Of a DNA stretch of 64,000 nt, positions 5,845 to 15,190 are shown in pieces. Source of the stretch: Betaproteobacteria bacterium (lineage in GTDB: Bacteria; Pseudomonadota; Gammaproteobacteria; Burkholderiales; Rhodocyclaceae); NCBI GenBank assembly GCA_016234745.1, contig JACRAR010000055.1, positions 32,538-96,537 of the forward strand, read 5' to 3'. Each line of letters begins with the position of its first letter. The stretch's first letter is position 1. Under the pieces are notes generated by a model. That model was not told the origin of the DNA, did no database searches, and worked only from the letters and a program-made list of their open reading frames with translations. The position numbers were made by a program, and so were the translations under genes.

Positions 5845-8043
5845 ATGAGCGAATGCAAGGCCAGCGGGTGCGGTTGTTCGTCCGTGTCATCACCACGGAT
5901 GGAGTCGTCTTCCATCGGCTCCAGGACGGCGCTGTTTCGTATCGACAACATGGACTGCCCCACCGAGGAGGCGCTGATCCGCAACAAGCTGGGGGTTCTC
6001 GACGGCGTAACCGGACTGAACTTCAACTTGATGCAGCGCACGTTGGCCGTAAGTCATCGGCTCGAATCGCTGGCGCCGGTCGAAGCGGCCCTGCGCGCCA
6101 TCGGTTTTGAGGCGAAACTTGAGTCGGGCGACGCGGCAGGTACCGTCGAATCCGAAGAACCGCTACCCAAGACCAACTGGTGGCCGATGGCGCTTGCCGG
6201 GGTCACCGCAACGCTGGCCGAGGTCGTGTACTGGATCAACGGCGGGGATCACTGGGTCGTCGTGATCCTTGCTCTGGTGGCGATTTTCACTGGCGGCCTG
6301 TCGACTTACAAGAAAGGCTGGATCGCGCTCAAGAACCGCAATCTGAACATCAACGCGCTCATGTCGATCGCAGTGACCGGCGCGATGCTCATCGGGCACT
6401 GGCCGGAAGCGGCGATGGTGATGTTTCTCTTCGCGCTGGCCGAGGTGATCGAGGCCAAGTCGCTCGACCGGGCACGCAACGCGATTCGCGGTTTGATGGA
6501 TCTTGCCCCCGAAACCGCGACCGTGCGCCAGGATGATGGGAGCTGGGTGGAAATGCCGGCCAAGGGAGTGCCACGGGGGGCCGTGGTCCGCCTGCGGCCC
6601 GGCGAACGGATCGCCCTCGACGGAATGGTCACCAGCGGACGCTCGACGGTGAATCAGGCGCCCATCACCGGCGAAAGCCTGCCGGTAGACAAAGCCGAGG
6701 GCGACAGCGTGTTCGCGGGCACAATCAACGAGGTGGGATCGCTCGAATACCAAGTGACGGCGGAGGCAAGCCATTCCACGCTGGCCCGGATCATTCACGC
6801 CGTCGAGTCGGCTCAGGGCAGCCGCGCGCCGACCCAGCGTTTCGTTGACCAGTTCGCCCGGATCTACACGCCGGCCGTGTTTGCAGTCGCGCTGCTGGTG
6901 GCTGTCGTGCCGCCGCTGGTCTTCGCCGCGGCGTGGCTGGATTGGGTGTACAAGGCCCTGGTGCTGCTGGTGATTGCCTGCCCGTGCGCGCTGGTGATCT
7001 CTACCCCCGTCACCATCGTCAGCGGCCTGGCCGCCGCCGCGCGCAAGGGCATCCTCATCAAGGGCGGCGTGTATCTCGAAGAGGGACGCAAGCTGATGAC
7101 CCTGGCGCTCGACAAGACGGGCACGATTACCCACGGCAAGCCAGCGCAGACCGACTTCATAGCGCTGAGCGGCGATCCGGACCAAACCCGCATGGTGGCC
7201 GCCAGTCTCGCCGCGCGCTCCGACCATCCGGTGTCGCTGGCCGTCGCCCGTGCCGCAACCGAGGCGGGACTGGTGCGGCGCGAAGTGGCCGATTTTTCCG
7301 CCATCCTTGGCCGGGGGGTGCGGGGCAGCATAGACAGCCACCTCTACCAACTCGGCAACCACCGACTGATCGAGGAACTGGGACTGTGCTCGGCGGAGAT
7401 CGAGGCCAAGCTTTTTGCGCTGGAACGCCAAGGCAAGACGGCGGTGTTGCTGACTAACCAGACCGGTGTGCTGGCCATTTTCGCGGTCGCCGACACGGTG
7501 CGCGAAACGAGCCGCCAAGCCATCGCCGATTTGCATTCCCTCGGCGTGAAAACAATGATGCTCACCGGCGATAACGTTCATACGGCCGAAGCCATCGCCC
7601 GCGAAGTGGGCATCGACGAGGCAATAGGCAACTTGCTCCCGGAAGACAAACTCAAGACTATCGAAGGGCTCCTGACGAACGGTAATGGCGGCAAGGTTGG
7701 CATGGTGGGCGACGGCATCAACGATGCGCCCGCCTTGGCCCGCGCAGACATTGGCTTTGCCATGGGCGCTGCCGGCACGGACACCGCCATCGAGACGGCG
7801 GACGTGGCGCTGATGGACGACGACCTGAGAAAGATCCCTGCCTTCGTGCGCTTGTCACGGGCCACGGCTGCGGTGCTGACGCAGAACATCGTGCTCGCGC
7901 TCGGCATCAAGGCGGTGTTTCTGGTGTTGACCGTCACCGGGCAAGCGACGATGTGGATGGCGGTATTCGCCGACATGGGCGCCAGCCTGTTGGTGGTGTT
8001 CAACGGTCTGCGCTTGATCAACTACTTCGCGAAGCCCGAATAA
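5845..8043 (+). CDS. cadA: P1B-type heavy-metal (Cd/Zn/Pb) translocating ATPase
   Basis: A 732-residue inner-membrane ATPase that exports Zn(II)/Cd(II)/Pb(II) to the periplasm. The start at 5845 is set by AAGGAG seven bases upstream. Visible parts, in order: a Cys-rich N-terminus (ECKASGCGCSS), a heavy-metal-associated domain with MDCPTEE at about residue 38, membrane helices, the TGES actuator motif, the CPC transport site in ACPCALVIS, the DKTGT phosphorylation site, the HP motif (SDHPVSLAV), GDGINDAPAL, and C-terminal helices. The CPC motif and CxxEE-type metal domain fit the Zn/Cd/Pb subgroup. It is controlled by the divergent cadR and precedes the czc operon. Confidence 0.95.
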   Translation: MSECKASGCGCSSVSSPRMESSSIGSRTALFRIDNMDCPTEEALIRNKLGVLDGVTGLNFNLMQRTLAVSHRLESLAPVEAALRAIGFEAKLESGDAAGTVESEEPLPKTNWWPMALAGVTATLAEVVYWINGGDHWVVVILALVAIFTGGLSTYKKGWIALKNRNLNINALMSIAVTGAMLIGHWPEAAMVMFLFALAEVIEAKSLDRARNAIRGLMDLAPETATVRQDDGSWVEMPAKGVPRGAVVRLRPGERIALDGMVTSGRSTVNQAPITGESLPVDKAEGDSVFAGTINEVGSLEYQVTAEASHSTLARIIHAVESAQGSRAPTQRFVDQFARIYTPAVFAVALLVAVVPPLVFAAAWLDWVYKALVLLVIACPCALVISTPVTIVSGLAAAARKGILIKGGVYLEEGRKLMTLALDKTGTITHGKPAQTDFIALSGDPDQTRMVAASLAARSDHPVSLAVARAATEAGLVRREVADFSAILGRGVRGSIDSHLYQLGNHRLIEELGLCSAEIEAKLFALERQGKTAVLLTNQTGVLAIFAVADTVRETSRQAIADLHSLGVKTMMLTGDNVHTAEAIAREVGIDEAIGNLLPEDKLKTIEGLLTNGNGGKVGMVGDGINDAPALARADIGFAMGAAGTDTAIETADVALMDDDLRKIPAFVRLSRATAAVLTQNIVLALGIKAVFLVLTVTGQATMWMAVFADMGASLLVVFNGLRLINYFAKPE

Positions 8044-8085
8044 CGATCTACAAGACAGCCGCGCCCTCTGATATACTCCGCCGCC

Positions 8086-8430
8086 ATGCGCTCCTGCCTC
8101 GCCTTCCTTCTGGTGATCCTGCTTTCGCTCAACGCCACGTTTGTAGCGGCGGCCAGCTATTGCCAGCATCAGCAGGAATCACCACAAGCGGCGCATTTCG
8201 GCCATCACACCCATCAGCATCATGGCTCGACCGACAAGTCGAGCGACACCGGCACCCAGATCGATCCCGACTGCGGGTTCTGCCATCTGTCGTTCTCGTC
8301 GTTCGTACCGACCTTGCCACCGATGCTGGACGACAACAACCCCTCCCAACTTGTCGTGTCACCCGCTGCAGAATTTCACTCCGCCACCGTCGATCCCTTC
8401 GACCGTCCACCACTCGCCCGCCTCGCCTGA
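8086..8430 (+). CDS. czcI: CzcI-like periplasmic His-rich regulatory protein
   Basis: A 114-residue secreted protein. It has a signal peptide (MRSCLAFLLVILLSLNATFVAAA) followed by a His-rich metal-binding stretch (HFGHHTHQHHGS) and a CGFCH motif. CzcI proteins precede czcCBA operons and modulate their metal response in the periplasm. Here the gene sits between cadA and czcC on the same strand. Immediately upstream is an extended -10-like TGATATACT about 10 bp before the ATG, so a near-leaderless local transcript is possible. The mature protein's exact role is not established. Confidence 0.75.
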   Translation: MRSCLAFLLVILLSLNATFVAAASYCQHQQESPQAAHFGHHTHQHHGSTDKSSDTGTQIDPDCGFCHLSFSSFVPTLPPMLDDNNPSQLVVSPAAEFHSATVDPFDRPPLARLA

Positions 8431-8545
8431 TCCGGCGGGACGCGCTTCAATTTTTAGTCCTTGACGGCTGACCAGATCCACATCGGTGGGTCTGTCGGCA
8501 TGTCCCGTCGGATTCTTCTCATGGTTCAACATACTGAGGAATTCG

Positions 8546-9865
8546 ATGAACAAGACACTGTTGCTATTGCTCGGGCTGCTTGCCACACTGCCCGTTCACG
8601 CACAAAACCCGCAACACCTGGTCAAGGCGGTCACAACGCCTGAGCCCCTTGGGCTCGCTGCGACGGCCACCGACCTGCCGCTGACCCTGGAACACGCCTG
8701 GCAACTCGCGGAACAGGCCAATCCTGCCCTGAAGATCGCCCTGGCGAACCTCGCCACCGCCGAAGGGCAACTCGCCGACGCCCAGGGATTGCTCTGGAAC
8801 AATCCGCAGATCGCCGTCGAACGCGTGCGGCGTACGCTTCCCGATCCGGGATCCGTCGAACGGACGCAGCGCGAGTGGAGCGTGGGCGTGACGCAAACGC
8901 TGGAGATCGCCGGCCAGCAGGGCTATCGCCGGACAGCGGCCGAACAGGAACTGGCGGCCCTGCGCGAAACCATCGAGGAAACCCGCCGGCAGCTACGCGC
9001 CGAGATCGAGCAGAAGTTTGTCCGCGTGGTGAGTTTGCAAATGCGCGCCGAAATGGAAACGGGCCTGGTCGAGCTGATCAAGAGCAACAGCGCAGTCACC
9101 CGGAAGCGCTTCGACGCCGGAGAAGACACCAAGCTTGACGCCAATCTCGCCGAAGTGGAACTTGGGCGCGCGCGCAACCAGCTTGAGACGGTCGGCGAGC
9201 AACTGATCCAGGCGCGCGCCGACCTGGCCGTCTTGCTGCAACTGCCGGCGGAGAAGCTGCCTGTCGTCAAAGGGGCACTCGTCGCGAAACCGGAACTGCC
9301 CTACACCCTGGAACAGTTGATGGCAGCGGCGGCGAGCCGGGCGCAATTGCGCGCCCTCGACCACCGCGAGCAGGCGGCGCGCAACCGGCTGGGCCTCGAA
9401 CGCGCGGCGGTCTACCCCGACATCACCGTCGGCCTGAACTCCGCCCGCGAAGGCCCCGGCGATGCCCGCGAGAGGCTTGTCGGATTGAGCGTCTCCGTTC
9501 CGTTGCCGCTCTTTCGCCGCAACGCCGCCGGCATCGGCAAGGCGGGGGCGGAACTGACGCAGGCGGAGATCGAGAAACAGGCGGCCGGCCGCGACATCCA
9601 CGCGCGCGTCCTGGCCCTTTGGCAGAAGCTCGACAGCTTGCGCCAACGGACTCAGCGGCTGGATCAGTCGGTATTGCAACGCCTCGAAGAGAACCAGCGC
9701 CTGTCCAGCGCCGCCTATCGCGCGGGCGAGATCAGCCTGATCCAGATGCTGCTCGCCACCCGACAGGTACTCGACACCCGCCGCGAAGTGCTGGAGGCGA
9801 TGACCGATTTCGTCTTGACCCGCAGTGAACTGGAGCAGACCGCCGGCTGGACGGCGACGAAATGA
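8546..9865 (+). CDS. czcC: Outer-membrane efflux channel of Czc RND system
   Basis: A 439-residue TolC-family outer-membrane factor. The start at 8546 was chosen because it gives a clean signal peptide (MNKTLLLLLGLLATLPVHA) with GAGGA just upstream. The two long coiled-coil repeats typical of the family are visible as Ala/Glu/Leu-rich heptads (EQANPALKIALANLATAEGQ near the start and the matching VLARLWQKLDSLRQR region later). It forms the outer-membrane duct for the CzcB-CzcA pump. It lies directly upstream of czcB, whose lipoprotein start is 57 bp downstream. Confidence 0.92.
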   Translation: MNKTLLLLLGLLATLPVHAQNPQHLVKAVTTPEPLGLAATATDLPLTLEHAWQLAEQANPALKIALANLATAEGQLADAQGLLWNNPQIAVERVRRTLPDPGSVERTQREWSVGVTQTLEIAGQQGYRRTAAEQELAALRETIEETRRQLRAEIEQKFVRVVSLQMRAEMETGLVELIKSNSAVTRKRFDAGEDTKLDANLAEVELGRARNQLETVGEQLIQARADLAVLLQLPAEKLPVVKGALVAKPELPYTLEQLMAAAASRAQLRALDHREQAARNRLGLERAAVYPDITVGLNSAREGPGDARERLVGLSVSVPLPLFRRNAAGIGKAGAELTQAEIEKQAAGRDIHARVLALWQKLDSLRQRTQRLDQSVLQRLEENQRLSSAAYRAGEISLIQMLLATRQVLDTRREVLEAMTDFVLTRSELEQTAGWTATK

Positions 9866-9921
9866 AGCCCGGCCACCGTACCACCGACTCCCTGACGAAC
9901 ACACGCATCGGAAAAGAACTC

Positions 9922-11184
9922 ATGAAGACATCGAAAGTGAACCTCGGCATCGTGCTGGCAATCGGCATGACGACGCTTTTCCTCACCGGCTGTGGCCAAC
10001 CCGAGTCGCCAACAGCGTCAGCGGCCCAACCGGTCGCGCAGAAGCCCGGCGCGCCGGCCGACATGGCGGCGGACCAGCCGGGCGGCAAGCTCGCCGAGCA
10101 CGGCGAAGCGGGACATGGCGAAGCAGAAACCTTGAAGCTGACCCCCGAGGCCATCCAGACCGCTGGGATCAAGATCGAAGCGCTGGCGGAGCAGGAAATC
10201 AGCGAGCAATTGATGCTGACTGCCACCATCCAGCCCAATCAGGATCGCATCACGCACGTCGCGGCGCGGGTGCCGGGACGCATCGTCAAGGTCCACGTCA
10301 AACTCGGCGACCAGGTGAAGGCGGGGCAAACGCTGGCGTTGCTCGACAGCCTGGAAGTCGGCGAGGCGTACTCGACCTATCTCCAGGCAAAGACTCAGCT
10401 CGCGGTGGCCAAGGCCGACTTCGAGCGTGCCGAGAAGCTCCATGGCGACCAGATCATCGCCCAGAAAGACCATTTGCGTGCCCACGCCGAGTACGACAAG
10501 GCGAAAGCGTCATTCGCGGCAACCGGGGACAAGCTGCGCATGCTGGGGGTGAGCCCGGCGCCGGCCGACGACGGCAGGGCCGTGTCCACCTTCCCGCTGA
10601 CTACACCGTTCGCCGGAACGGTCATCGAGAAGCACGCCATCCTCGGCGAACTGGCCCAGCCGGACAAGCAGATATTCACCGTGGCCGACCTCTCCCGCTT
10701 GTGGATCGAGGCCAATCTCTTCGAAAAGGATCTTGGCCGCATCAAGACGGGAGCGGCGGCGGTTGTCACCGTCGACGCATATCCTGGCGAGTCCTTCCAG
10801 GGCAGGCTCACCTACATCGCGGCGGTCGTGGACAAGGATACGCGCACCGTCCAGGCCCGAGTCGAGGTCGCCAATCCGGGCGGACGGCTCAAACCCGAGA
10901 TGTTCGCCACCGCCGCCATCCGTACCAGCGGCACAGCCGGCGCTGCGGGCAAAGGCAAGGCACTGCTGCTGCCGCAGGAGGCCGTGGTGCTGATGCAGGG
11001 ACAGCCGACCGCCTTCGTCGAGGAACGCGGCGGCTTCGAGCCGCGTGCCGTCGAGCTGGGAGAAAAGCTGCGCGAACGGGTCGTGATCAAGAACGGGCTG
11101 AAGGCCGGCGAGCGGGTGGTGACCGCAGGCGCCTATGCGCTCAAGGCCCGCCTGCTCAAGTCGCAGATCAGCGACGAACATTAA
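9922..11184 (+). CDS. czcB: Periplasmic adaptor (membrane fusion) lipoprotein of Czc system
   Basis: A 420-residue adaptor that joins the inner-membrane pump to the outer channel. The start at 9922 gives a lipoprotein signal (LGIVLAIGMTTLFLTGC) with lipobox LTGC; an earlier in-frame ATG at 9862 would spoil it. A His/Glu segment (EHGEAGHGEAE) follows. Then come the barrel-sandwich and hairpin domains (VAARVPGRIVKVHVKLGDQVKAGQTL, then a coiled coil), a beta-barrel and the membrane-proximal domain (VVIKNGLKAGERVVTAGAY). It sits between czcC and czcA with short spacing, as one operon. Confidence 0.93.
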   Translation: MKTSKVNLGIVLAIGMTTLFLTGCGQPESPTASAAQPVAQKPGAPADMAADQPGGKLAEHGEAGHGEAETLKLTPEAIQTAGIKIEALAEQEISEQLMLTATIQPNQDRITHVAARVPGRIVKVHVKLGDQVKAGQTLALLDSLEVGEAYSTYLQAKTQLAVAKADFERAEKLHGDQIIAQKDHLRAHAEYDKAKASFAATGDKLRMLGVSPAPADDGRAVSTFPLTTPFAGTVIEKHAILGELAQPDKQIFTVADLSRLWIEANLFEKDLGRIKTGAAAVVTVDAYPGESFQGRLTYIAAVVDKDTRTVQARVEVANPGGRLKPEMFATAAIRTSGTAGAAGKGKALLLPQEAVVLMQGQPTAFVEERGGFEPRAVELGEKLRERVVIKNGLKAGERVVTAGAYALKARLLKSQISDEH

Positions 11185-11196
11185 GAGGCCGCCATC

Positions 11197-14100
11197 ATGC
11201 TCAATGCAATCGTCGATGCTTCGTTGCGTTACAAGCTGCTGGTGCTGGTCGGCTTCCTGATTCTTGCCGGTTTTGGCGTCCAGGCATTCCGTCAAGTACC
11301 GGTGGACGCCTTTCCGGATGTGACACCGGTTCAGGTCAATATCTATACCGAATCACCGGGGCTGGCCGCCGAAGATGTCGAAAAACTCCTGACCTTTCCA
11401 GTCGAAGCTACGATGGCCGGACTGGCAGGAGTGGAAGCGGTCCGCTCCCTTTCGATGTTCGGGCTGTCCTACGTCAGTGTTTATTTCAAGGACAACGTGG
11501 ATATTTACTTCGCCCGGCGCCTGGTCGGGGAGAAGCTGCTGGAAGCCAAGGAACGCCTCCCCCAAGGCTACGGCGAGCCGGTGATGGGGCCGAACAGCGC
11601 TGGCCTCGGGCAGGTGTTCTGGTACACCATCGAATCGGCAGACAAAAAACTTTCGGCGATGGACTTGCGCACGCTGCAGGACTGGAACGTACGCCTGGTG
11701 CTACGAACGGCTCCCGGCCTGGACGACGTGATGTCCTGGGGCGGCCAGGAAAAGCAGTTCCAGGTGCTGATCGACCCGCAAAAGCTTATCAAATACGGGC
11801 TTACCTTCAAGACGGTGATGGAGACGCTGACCGCCAACAACCGGCAGGTCGGCGGTCAATACGTGAACCTCGGACAGGAGCAGTATCTGGTGCGCGGACT
11901 GGGGCTGGTGTCGAATAGCCGCGATATCGGTTCGATTGTCGTTGCACAACGCGAGGGCACGCCGATCTATGTGCGTGACGTGGCCCGGGTACAGGAAGGG
12001 CCGGCGCTACGCTTGGGCGCCATCACGCGCAATGGCGTTGAGGTGATGCTTGGCATGGCGCTGGCACGGGTCGGTGAAAACGCTCAGAACGTTACCGATG
12101 CGGTAAAAGAAAAGGTAAAGATTGCACAGCAGACCCTGCCGGCAGGGGTGTCGATTATCCCCGTGTACGACCGTACGGAAATCGTGCAGAAAGCCGTCAA
12201 GACCGCCGAAGACGCCTTGCTGCAAGGCTCGATCCTTGTTGCCATCGCTTTGTTCCTGTTTCTCGGTGATATCCGCTCTGCCGTGGTTGTCATCGTCACG
12301 CTGCCGCTGGCGATGTTGATTGCGTTCCTGTTGATGCAGCACTTTGGCCTTTCGGCCAATCTCATGTCGCTGGCCGGACTTGCCATCGGCATCGGCATGA
12401 TGGTGGACGGCGCGGTGGTGATGGTGGAAAACGGCTTCCGGCTGCTTTCCCATCGGAGAGACCGGGTGGTTGACCGAACTCACGTCATTCTGGAAGCGGC
12501 GCGTGAAGTGATCAACCCGATCGCGTTTTCCATTCTGATTATCATCGTGGTGTTCATGCCGCTGCTCTCGCTGACCGGGCTGGAAGGCAAGATGTTCAAA
12601 CCGATGGCGCTCACCATCACGTTCGCCATGGCGGGTTCCCTGCTGCTCACCATGACGCTGGTGCCGGTGCTCTCGGCGCTCATCCTCAAGCCCAGGGAAG
12701 AGAAGGACACCTGGCTCGTACGCAACGCGAAGCGCTTTTATCTGCCGCTTCTGGACTGGTCTCTCGACAACAAGAAGCGGGTGGTCATCGCGGCGCTCGC
12801 CCTGCTGAGTCTTTCCGTGGCGCTCTTCCCGTTCCTCGGCAAGGAGTTCATGCCGACGTTGCAGGAAGGCGCGATCATGTTCCGCGTCACCAGCATTCCC
12901 TCCACCTCGCTTGAGGAATCGATACGCGTGTCGCAACAAATCGACGCCGTACTCAAGAAGAACTTCCCGCAGACCAGGTCGGTGCTGGCGATGGCCGGGC
13001 GCGCCGAAAAAGGCGAAACCGGCGACGCCAACTACATGGAAATCCTGGTTGACGTGAAGCCCGAGAACGAATGGCCGGAAAAAATGCCGATGGCCGTCTT
13101 GTCGGCGGCAATGCAGGAAAAACTGGAGCGGGCTATCCCGACCGCGGTGTTTGCCGCCACCCAACCGATCCAGATGCGAGTGGAGGAGTTGATTTCCGGG
13201 GTGCGCGCGACACTGGCGCTCAAAGTCTATGGCCCGGACCTCGCGACGCTGGACAGCCTTGCCGCGCAGTTTCAAGGCGTGCTGGGCAAAGTGCCGGGAA
13301 TTGCCGACTTGTCGCTGGAGGCAAATAAGGGCAAGCCGCAGATCGTGCTGAAAGTCAATCGAGAGGAAGCGGCGCGCTATGGCATCAACGCCGACGAAAT
13401 ACTGGAGGTGGTGCAAGCGGGCATCGGTGGCAAGGCGGTCAGCACCCTGATTGACGGCGTGCGCCGCTTCGACATCGTGGTGCGGCTCGACACGCCGTTC
13501 CGCGACAGTTTGCAGGCCATCGCCAACATCCCGATCCGCACCCAGAATGGCGCGCTTGTCCCTTTGTCGCGCGTAGCGTCCGTCGAAACGGACGAAGGCT
13601 ACTCCTTCGTCCGGCGCGAGCAGTTGCAGCGCTACGCGGTGATTCAGATGGATGTGAAAGGCCGTGACGTTGACGGCTTCGTGAAGGATGCGGAAACCCG
13701 TATCCGAAGCCAAGTCAAGCTGCCCGAAGGCTACTGGATCGAGTGGGGCGGCGCATTCGAGAACCAGCAGCGCGCCATGGCTCGCTTGGCCGTTATCGTG
13801 CCGCTGACCATCGGCTTGATCTTCCTGCTGCTGTATACCGCCTTTAATTCTTTGCGTCACGCCACGCTGATTATCGCCAACATACCGTTTGCCATCATCG
13901 GCGGTATCGTTGGCCTGTTCATCAGCGGGCAGTATGTGTCGGTTCCGTCCGCCATTGGTTTCATCGCGGTGTTCGGAGTCGCGATGCTCAATGGCATCGT
14001 GCTGGTGTCTTTCCTCAACGATTTGCGGCGACAGGGATTGTCTATCCGCGATGCGGTGAGACAAGGGGCTGCGCTGCGATTACGGCCGGTACTGATGACG

Positions 14101-14289
14101 GCCTCGGTGGCGATCCTTGGACTGATCCCGATGCTGTTGTCGCAAGGTGCCGGGGCGGAGACGCAGCGACCGCTGGCAACGGTCGTGGTGGGCGGGTTGT
14201 TCACATCCACCGCGCTGACCCTGCTGCTGTTACCGCTCATGTATGAATGGCTGGAAACCCGCCGCGAACGCAAGGGCGTCGCGTCCTGA
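11197..14289 (+). CDS. czcA: Heavy-metal efflux RND pump, CzcA/CusA family
   Basis: A 1030-residue inner-membrane proton-driven pump. It shows the RND layout: one transmembrane helix at the N-terminus (LLVLVGFLILAGFGVQAF), a large porter domain (FPDVTPVQVNIYTESPGLAAEDVE), six membrane helices including the proton-relay helix with the acidic run GLAIGIGMMVDGAVVMVEN, then the second half-repeat. The heavy-metal (HME) motif in the relay helix favours divalent Zn/Co/Cd over drug substrates. It completes czcICBA. Twelve bases separate it from czcB, and a strong hairpin follows its stop codon. Confidence 0.95.
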   Translation: MLNAIVDASLRYKLLVLVGFLILAGFGVQAFRQVPVDAFPDVTPVQVNIYTESPGLAAEDVEKLLTFPVEATMAGLAGVEAVRSLSMFGLSYVSVYFKDNVDIYFARRLVGEKLLEAKERLPQGYGEPVMGPNSAGLGQVFWYTIESADKKLSAMDLRTLQDWNVRLVLRTAPGLDDVMSWGGQEKQFQVLIDPQKLIKYGLTFKTVMETLTANNRQVGGQYVNLGQEQYLVRGLGLVSNSRDIGSIVVAQREGTPIYVRDVARVQEGPALRLGAITRNGVEVMLGMALARVGENAQNVTDAVKEKVKIAQQTLPAGVSIIPVYDRTEIVQKAVKTAEDALLQGSILVAIALFLFLGDIRSAVVVIVTLPLAMLIAFLLMQHFGLSANLMSLAGLAIGIGMMVDGAVVMVENGFRLLSHRRDRVVDRTHVILEAAREVINPIAFSILIIIVVFMPLLSLTGLEGKMFKPMALTITFAMAGSLLLTMTLVPVLSALILKPREEKDTWLVRNAKRFYLPLLDWSLDNKKRVVIAALALLSLSVALFPFLGKEFMPTLQEGAIMFRVTSIPSTSLEESIRVSQQIDAVLKKNFPQTRSVLAMAGRAEKGETGDANYMEILVDVKPENEWPEKMPMAVLSAAMQEKLERAIPTAVFAATQPIQMRVEELISGVRATLALKVYGPDLATLDSLAAQFQGVLGKVPGIADLSLEANKGKPQIVLKVNREEAARYGINADEILEVVQAGIGGKAVSTLIDGVRRFDIVVRLDTPFRDSLQAIANIPIRTQNGALVPLSRVASVETDEGYSFVRREQLQRYAVIQMDVKGRDVDGFVKDAETRIRSQVKLPEGYWIEWGGAFENQQRAMARLAVIVPLTIGLIFLLLYTAFNSLRHATLIIANIPFAIIGGIVGLFISGQYVSVPSAIGFIAVFGVAMLNGIVLVSFLNDLRRQGLSIRDAVRQGAALRLRPVLMTASVAILGLIPMLLSQGAGAETQRPLATVVVGGLFTSTALTLLLLPLMYEWLETRRERKGVAS

Positions 14290-14296
14290 AACCACA

Positions 14297-14320
14297 GCGG
14301 CCCCGGTGGAACGGGGCCGC
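14297..14320 (+). promoter_or_regulatory. 8-bp perfect GC hairpin between czcA and the P-II-like gene
   Basis: GCGGCCCC and GGGGCCGC flank the loop GGTGGAAC, 7 bases after the czcA stop and 17 bases before the next ATG. There is no T-run, so it is unlikely to be a full terminator. It may stabilise the czc mRNA end or lower read-through into the downstream gene. Confidence 0.5.
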
Positions 14321-14336
14321 CCACCGGAGAATCGAC

Positions 14337-14657
14337 ATGAAAGTGATCAAGGCATTCATTCACCAACACCGCGCCGCCGATGTGATCCAGGGTCTCAAGG
14401 CAGCGGGCGGCCGCAATCTGTTCATCACCACGGGCAAGGGCATGCTCGTGGCCATGGATGCTGGCGAGCAGCATTACTCGATGAACCTCGCGGACACCGT
14501 AATCGAAGAGTGCAAACTGGAGCTGCTATGCGAAGACGAGCAAGTCGACGGTTTGGTGGCAGTCGTCCGCGAAAAAGCACGAACCGGGAAACCGGATGCG
14601 GGATGGGTTTACGTGACGGATATCATGCAGGCCATTCCCATCGGTGACCGTGAGTAG
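14337..14657 (+). CDS. P-II-like (GlnB-fold) protein of metal-efflux operon
   Basis: A 106-residue protein with a P-II-type beta-alpha-beta start (MKVIKAFIHQHRAADVIQGL) and end (KPDAGWVYVTDIMQAIPIGD), resembling the nitrogen-regulator C-terminal signature. The T-loop tyrosine region of classical GlnB is not conserved. P-II-like proteins of this kind are found next to CzcA/CusA-type pumps and are thought to sense small ligands or metals. Here it follows czcA after a hairpin and lies on the same strand. Trimeric cytoplasmic behaviour is inferred from the fold only. Confidence 0.75.
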   Translation: MKVIKAFIHQHRAADVIQGLKAAGGRNLFITTGKGMLVAMDAGEQHYSMNLADTVIEECKLELLCEDEQVDGLVAVVREKARTGKPDAGWVYVTDIMQAIPIGDRE

Positions 14658-14708
14658 ACCACCAACCATTTTTACCCACTAACGATTTCAATAATGAAAG
14701 GACATCCC

Positions 14709-15080
14709 ATGAAAACGAATCTCCTGATCGTTGCCGGCATTGCTCTCGGATTGAGCGCCTGTGCGTCGACCGTCTCCATGCAATCGCCCCGCGCCGATGC
14801 AAAGGCCAGCGCCACCGTGACGCGCGGTCTATTCGAGCCCTATCTCGTCGAGGTCAAGCTCGATGGCAAGACCTATCGCGGCGAATGGCGGACCAGCGAT
14901 CCGACGACTGAACAAAAAGCCGCAACGACATATCCGCACCTGAAACACATTGGTCAGGTGCGATCGACGCTCACGGCTGACGATGGCAGTACGCTCGACT
15001 GCCGCTTCCAGACGCATGGGGATACCGCCGAAGGGTCATGCTCAGGCAACGGCCGCGATTATCCGCTGGCGGGGAAGTAG
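14709..15080 (+). CDS. Small periplasmic lipoprotein
   Basis: A 123-residue lipoprotein. The start at 14709 (not the ATG 15 bases earlier) is favoured by AAAGGA six bases upstream and by the signal MKTNLLIVAGIALGLSACAS with lipobox LSAC. The mature part is small and beta-rich (EVKLDGKTYRGEW, ADDGSTLDCRFQ with two cysteines that could pair with CSGNG). No family is recognised. It is last in the cad/czc same-strand run and may help the cell envelope under metal load; that is a guess from position. Confidence 0.65.
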   Translation: MKTNLLIVAGIALGLSACASTVSMQSPRADAKASATVTRGLFEPYLVEVKLDGKTYRGEWRTSDPTTEQKAATTYPHLKHIGQVRSTLTADDGSTLDCRFQTHGDTAEGSCSGNGRDYPLAGK

Positions 15081-15190
15081 ACCTTGGGGCGCAACGGCAG
15101 AGTAGCGATCGGAAGCAACCAATGGCGAGGGACAACGGCCAGTCATTGGCCTGGCCGCTGCCGCGCACGGAGGCAGAGCAATTTCGGAAA

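Noticed and set aside
6163..7581. 472-residue minus-strand frame opposite cadA
   Set aside because: Antisense shadow of a clearly recognised ATPase.
9825..11918. 697-residue plus-strand frame across czcB and czcA
   Set aside because: Out-of-frame shadow of two well-recognised genes; it has Arg/Gly-rich composition.
12007..14064. 685-residue minus-strand frame opposite czcA
   Set aside because: A GC-bias shadow of czcA. It has no family resemblance and the composition is His/Arg/Gln-rich in the way of antisense frames.
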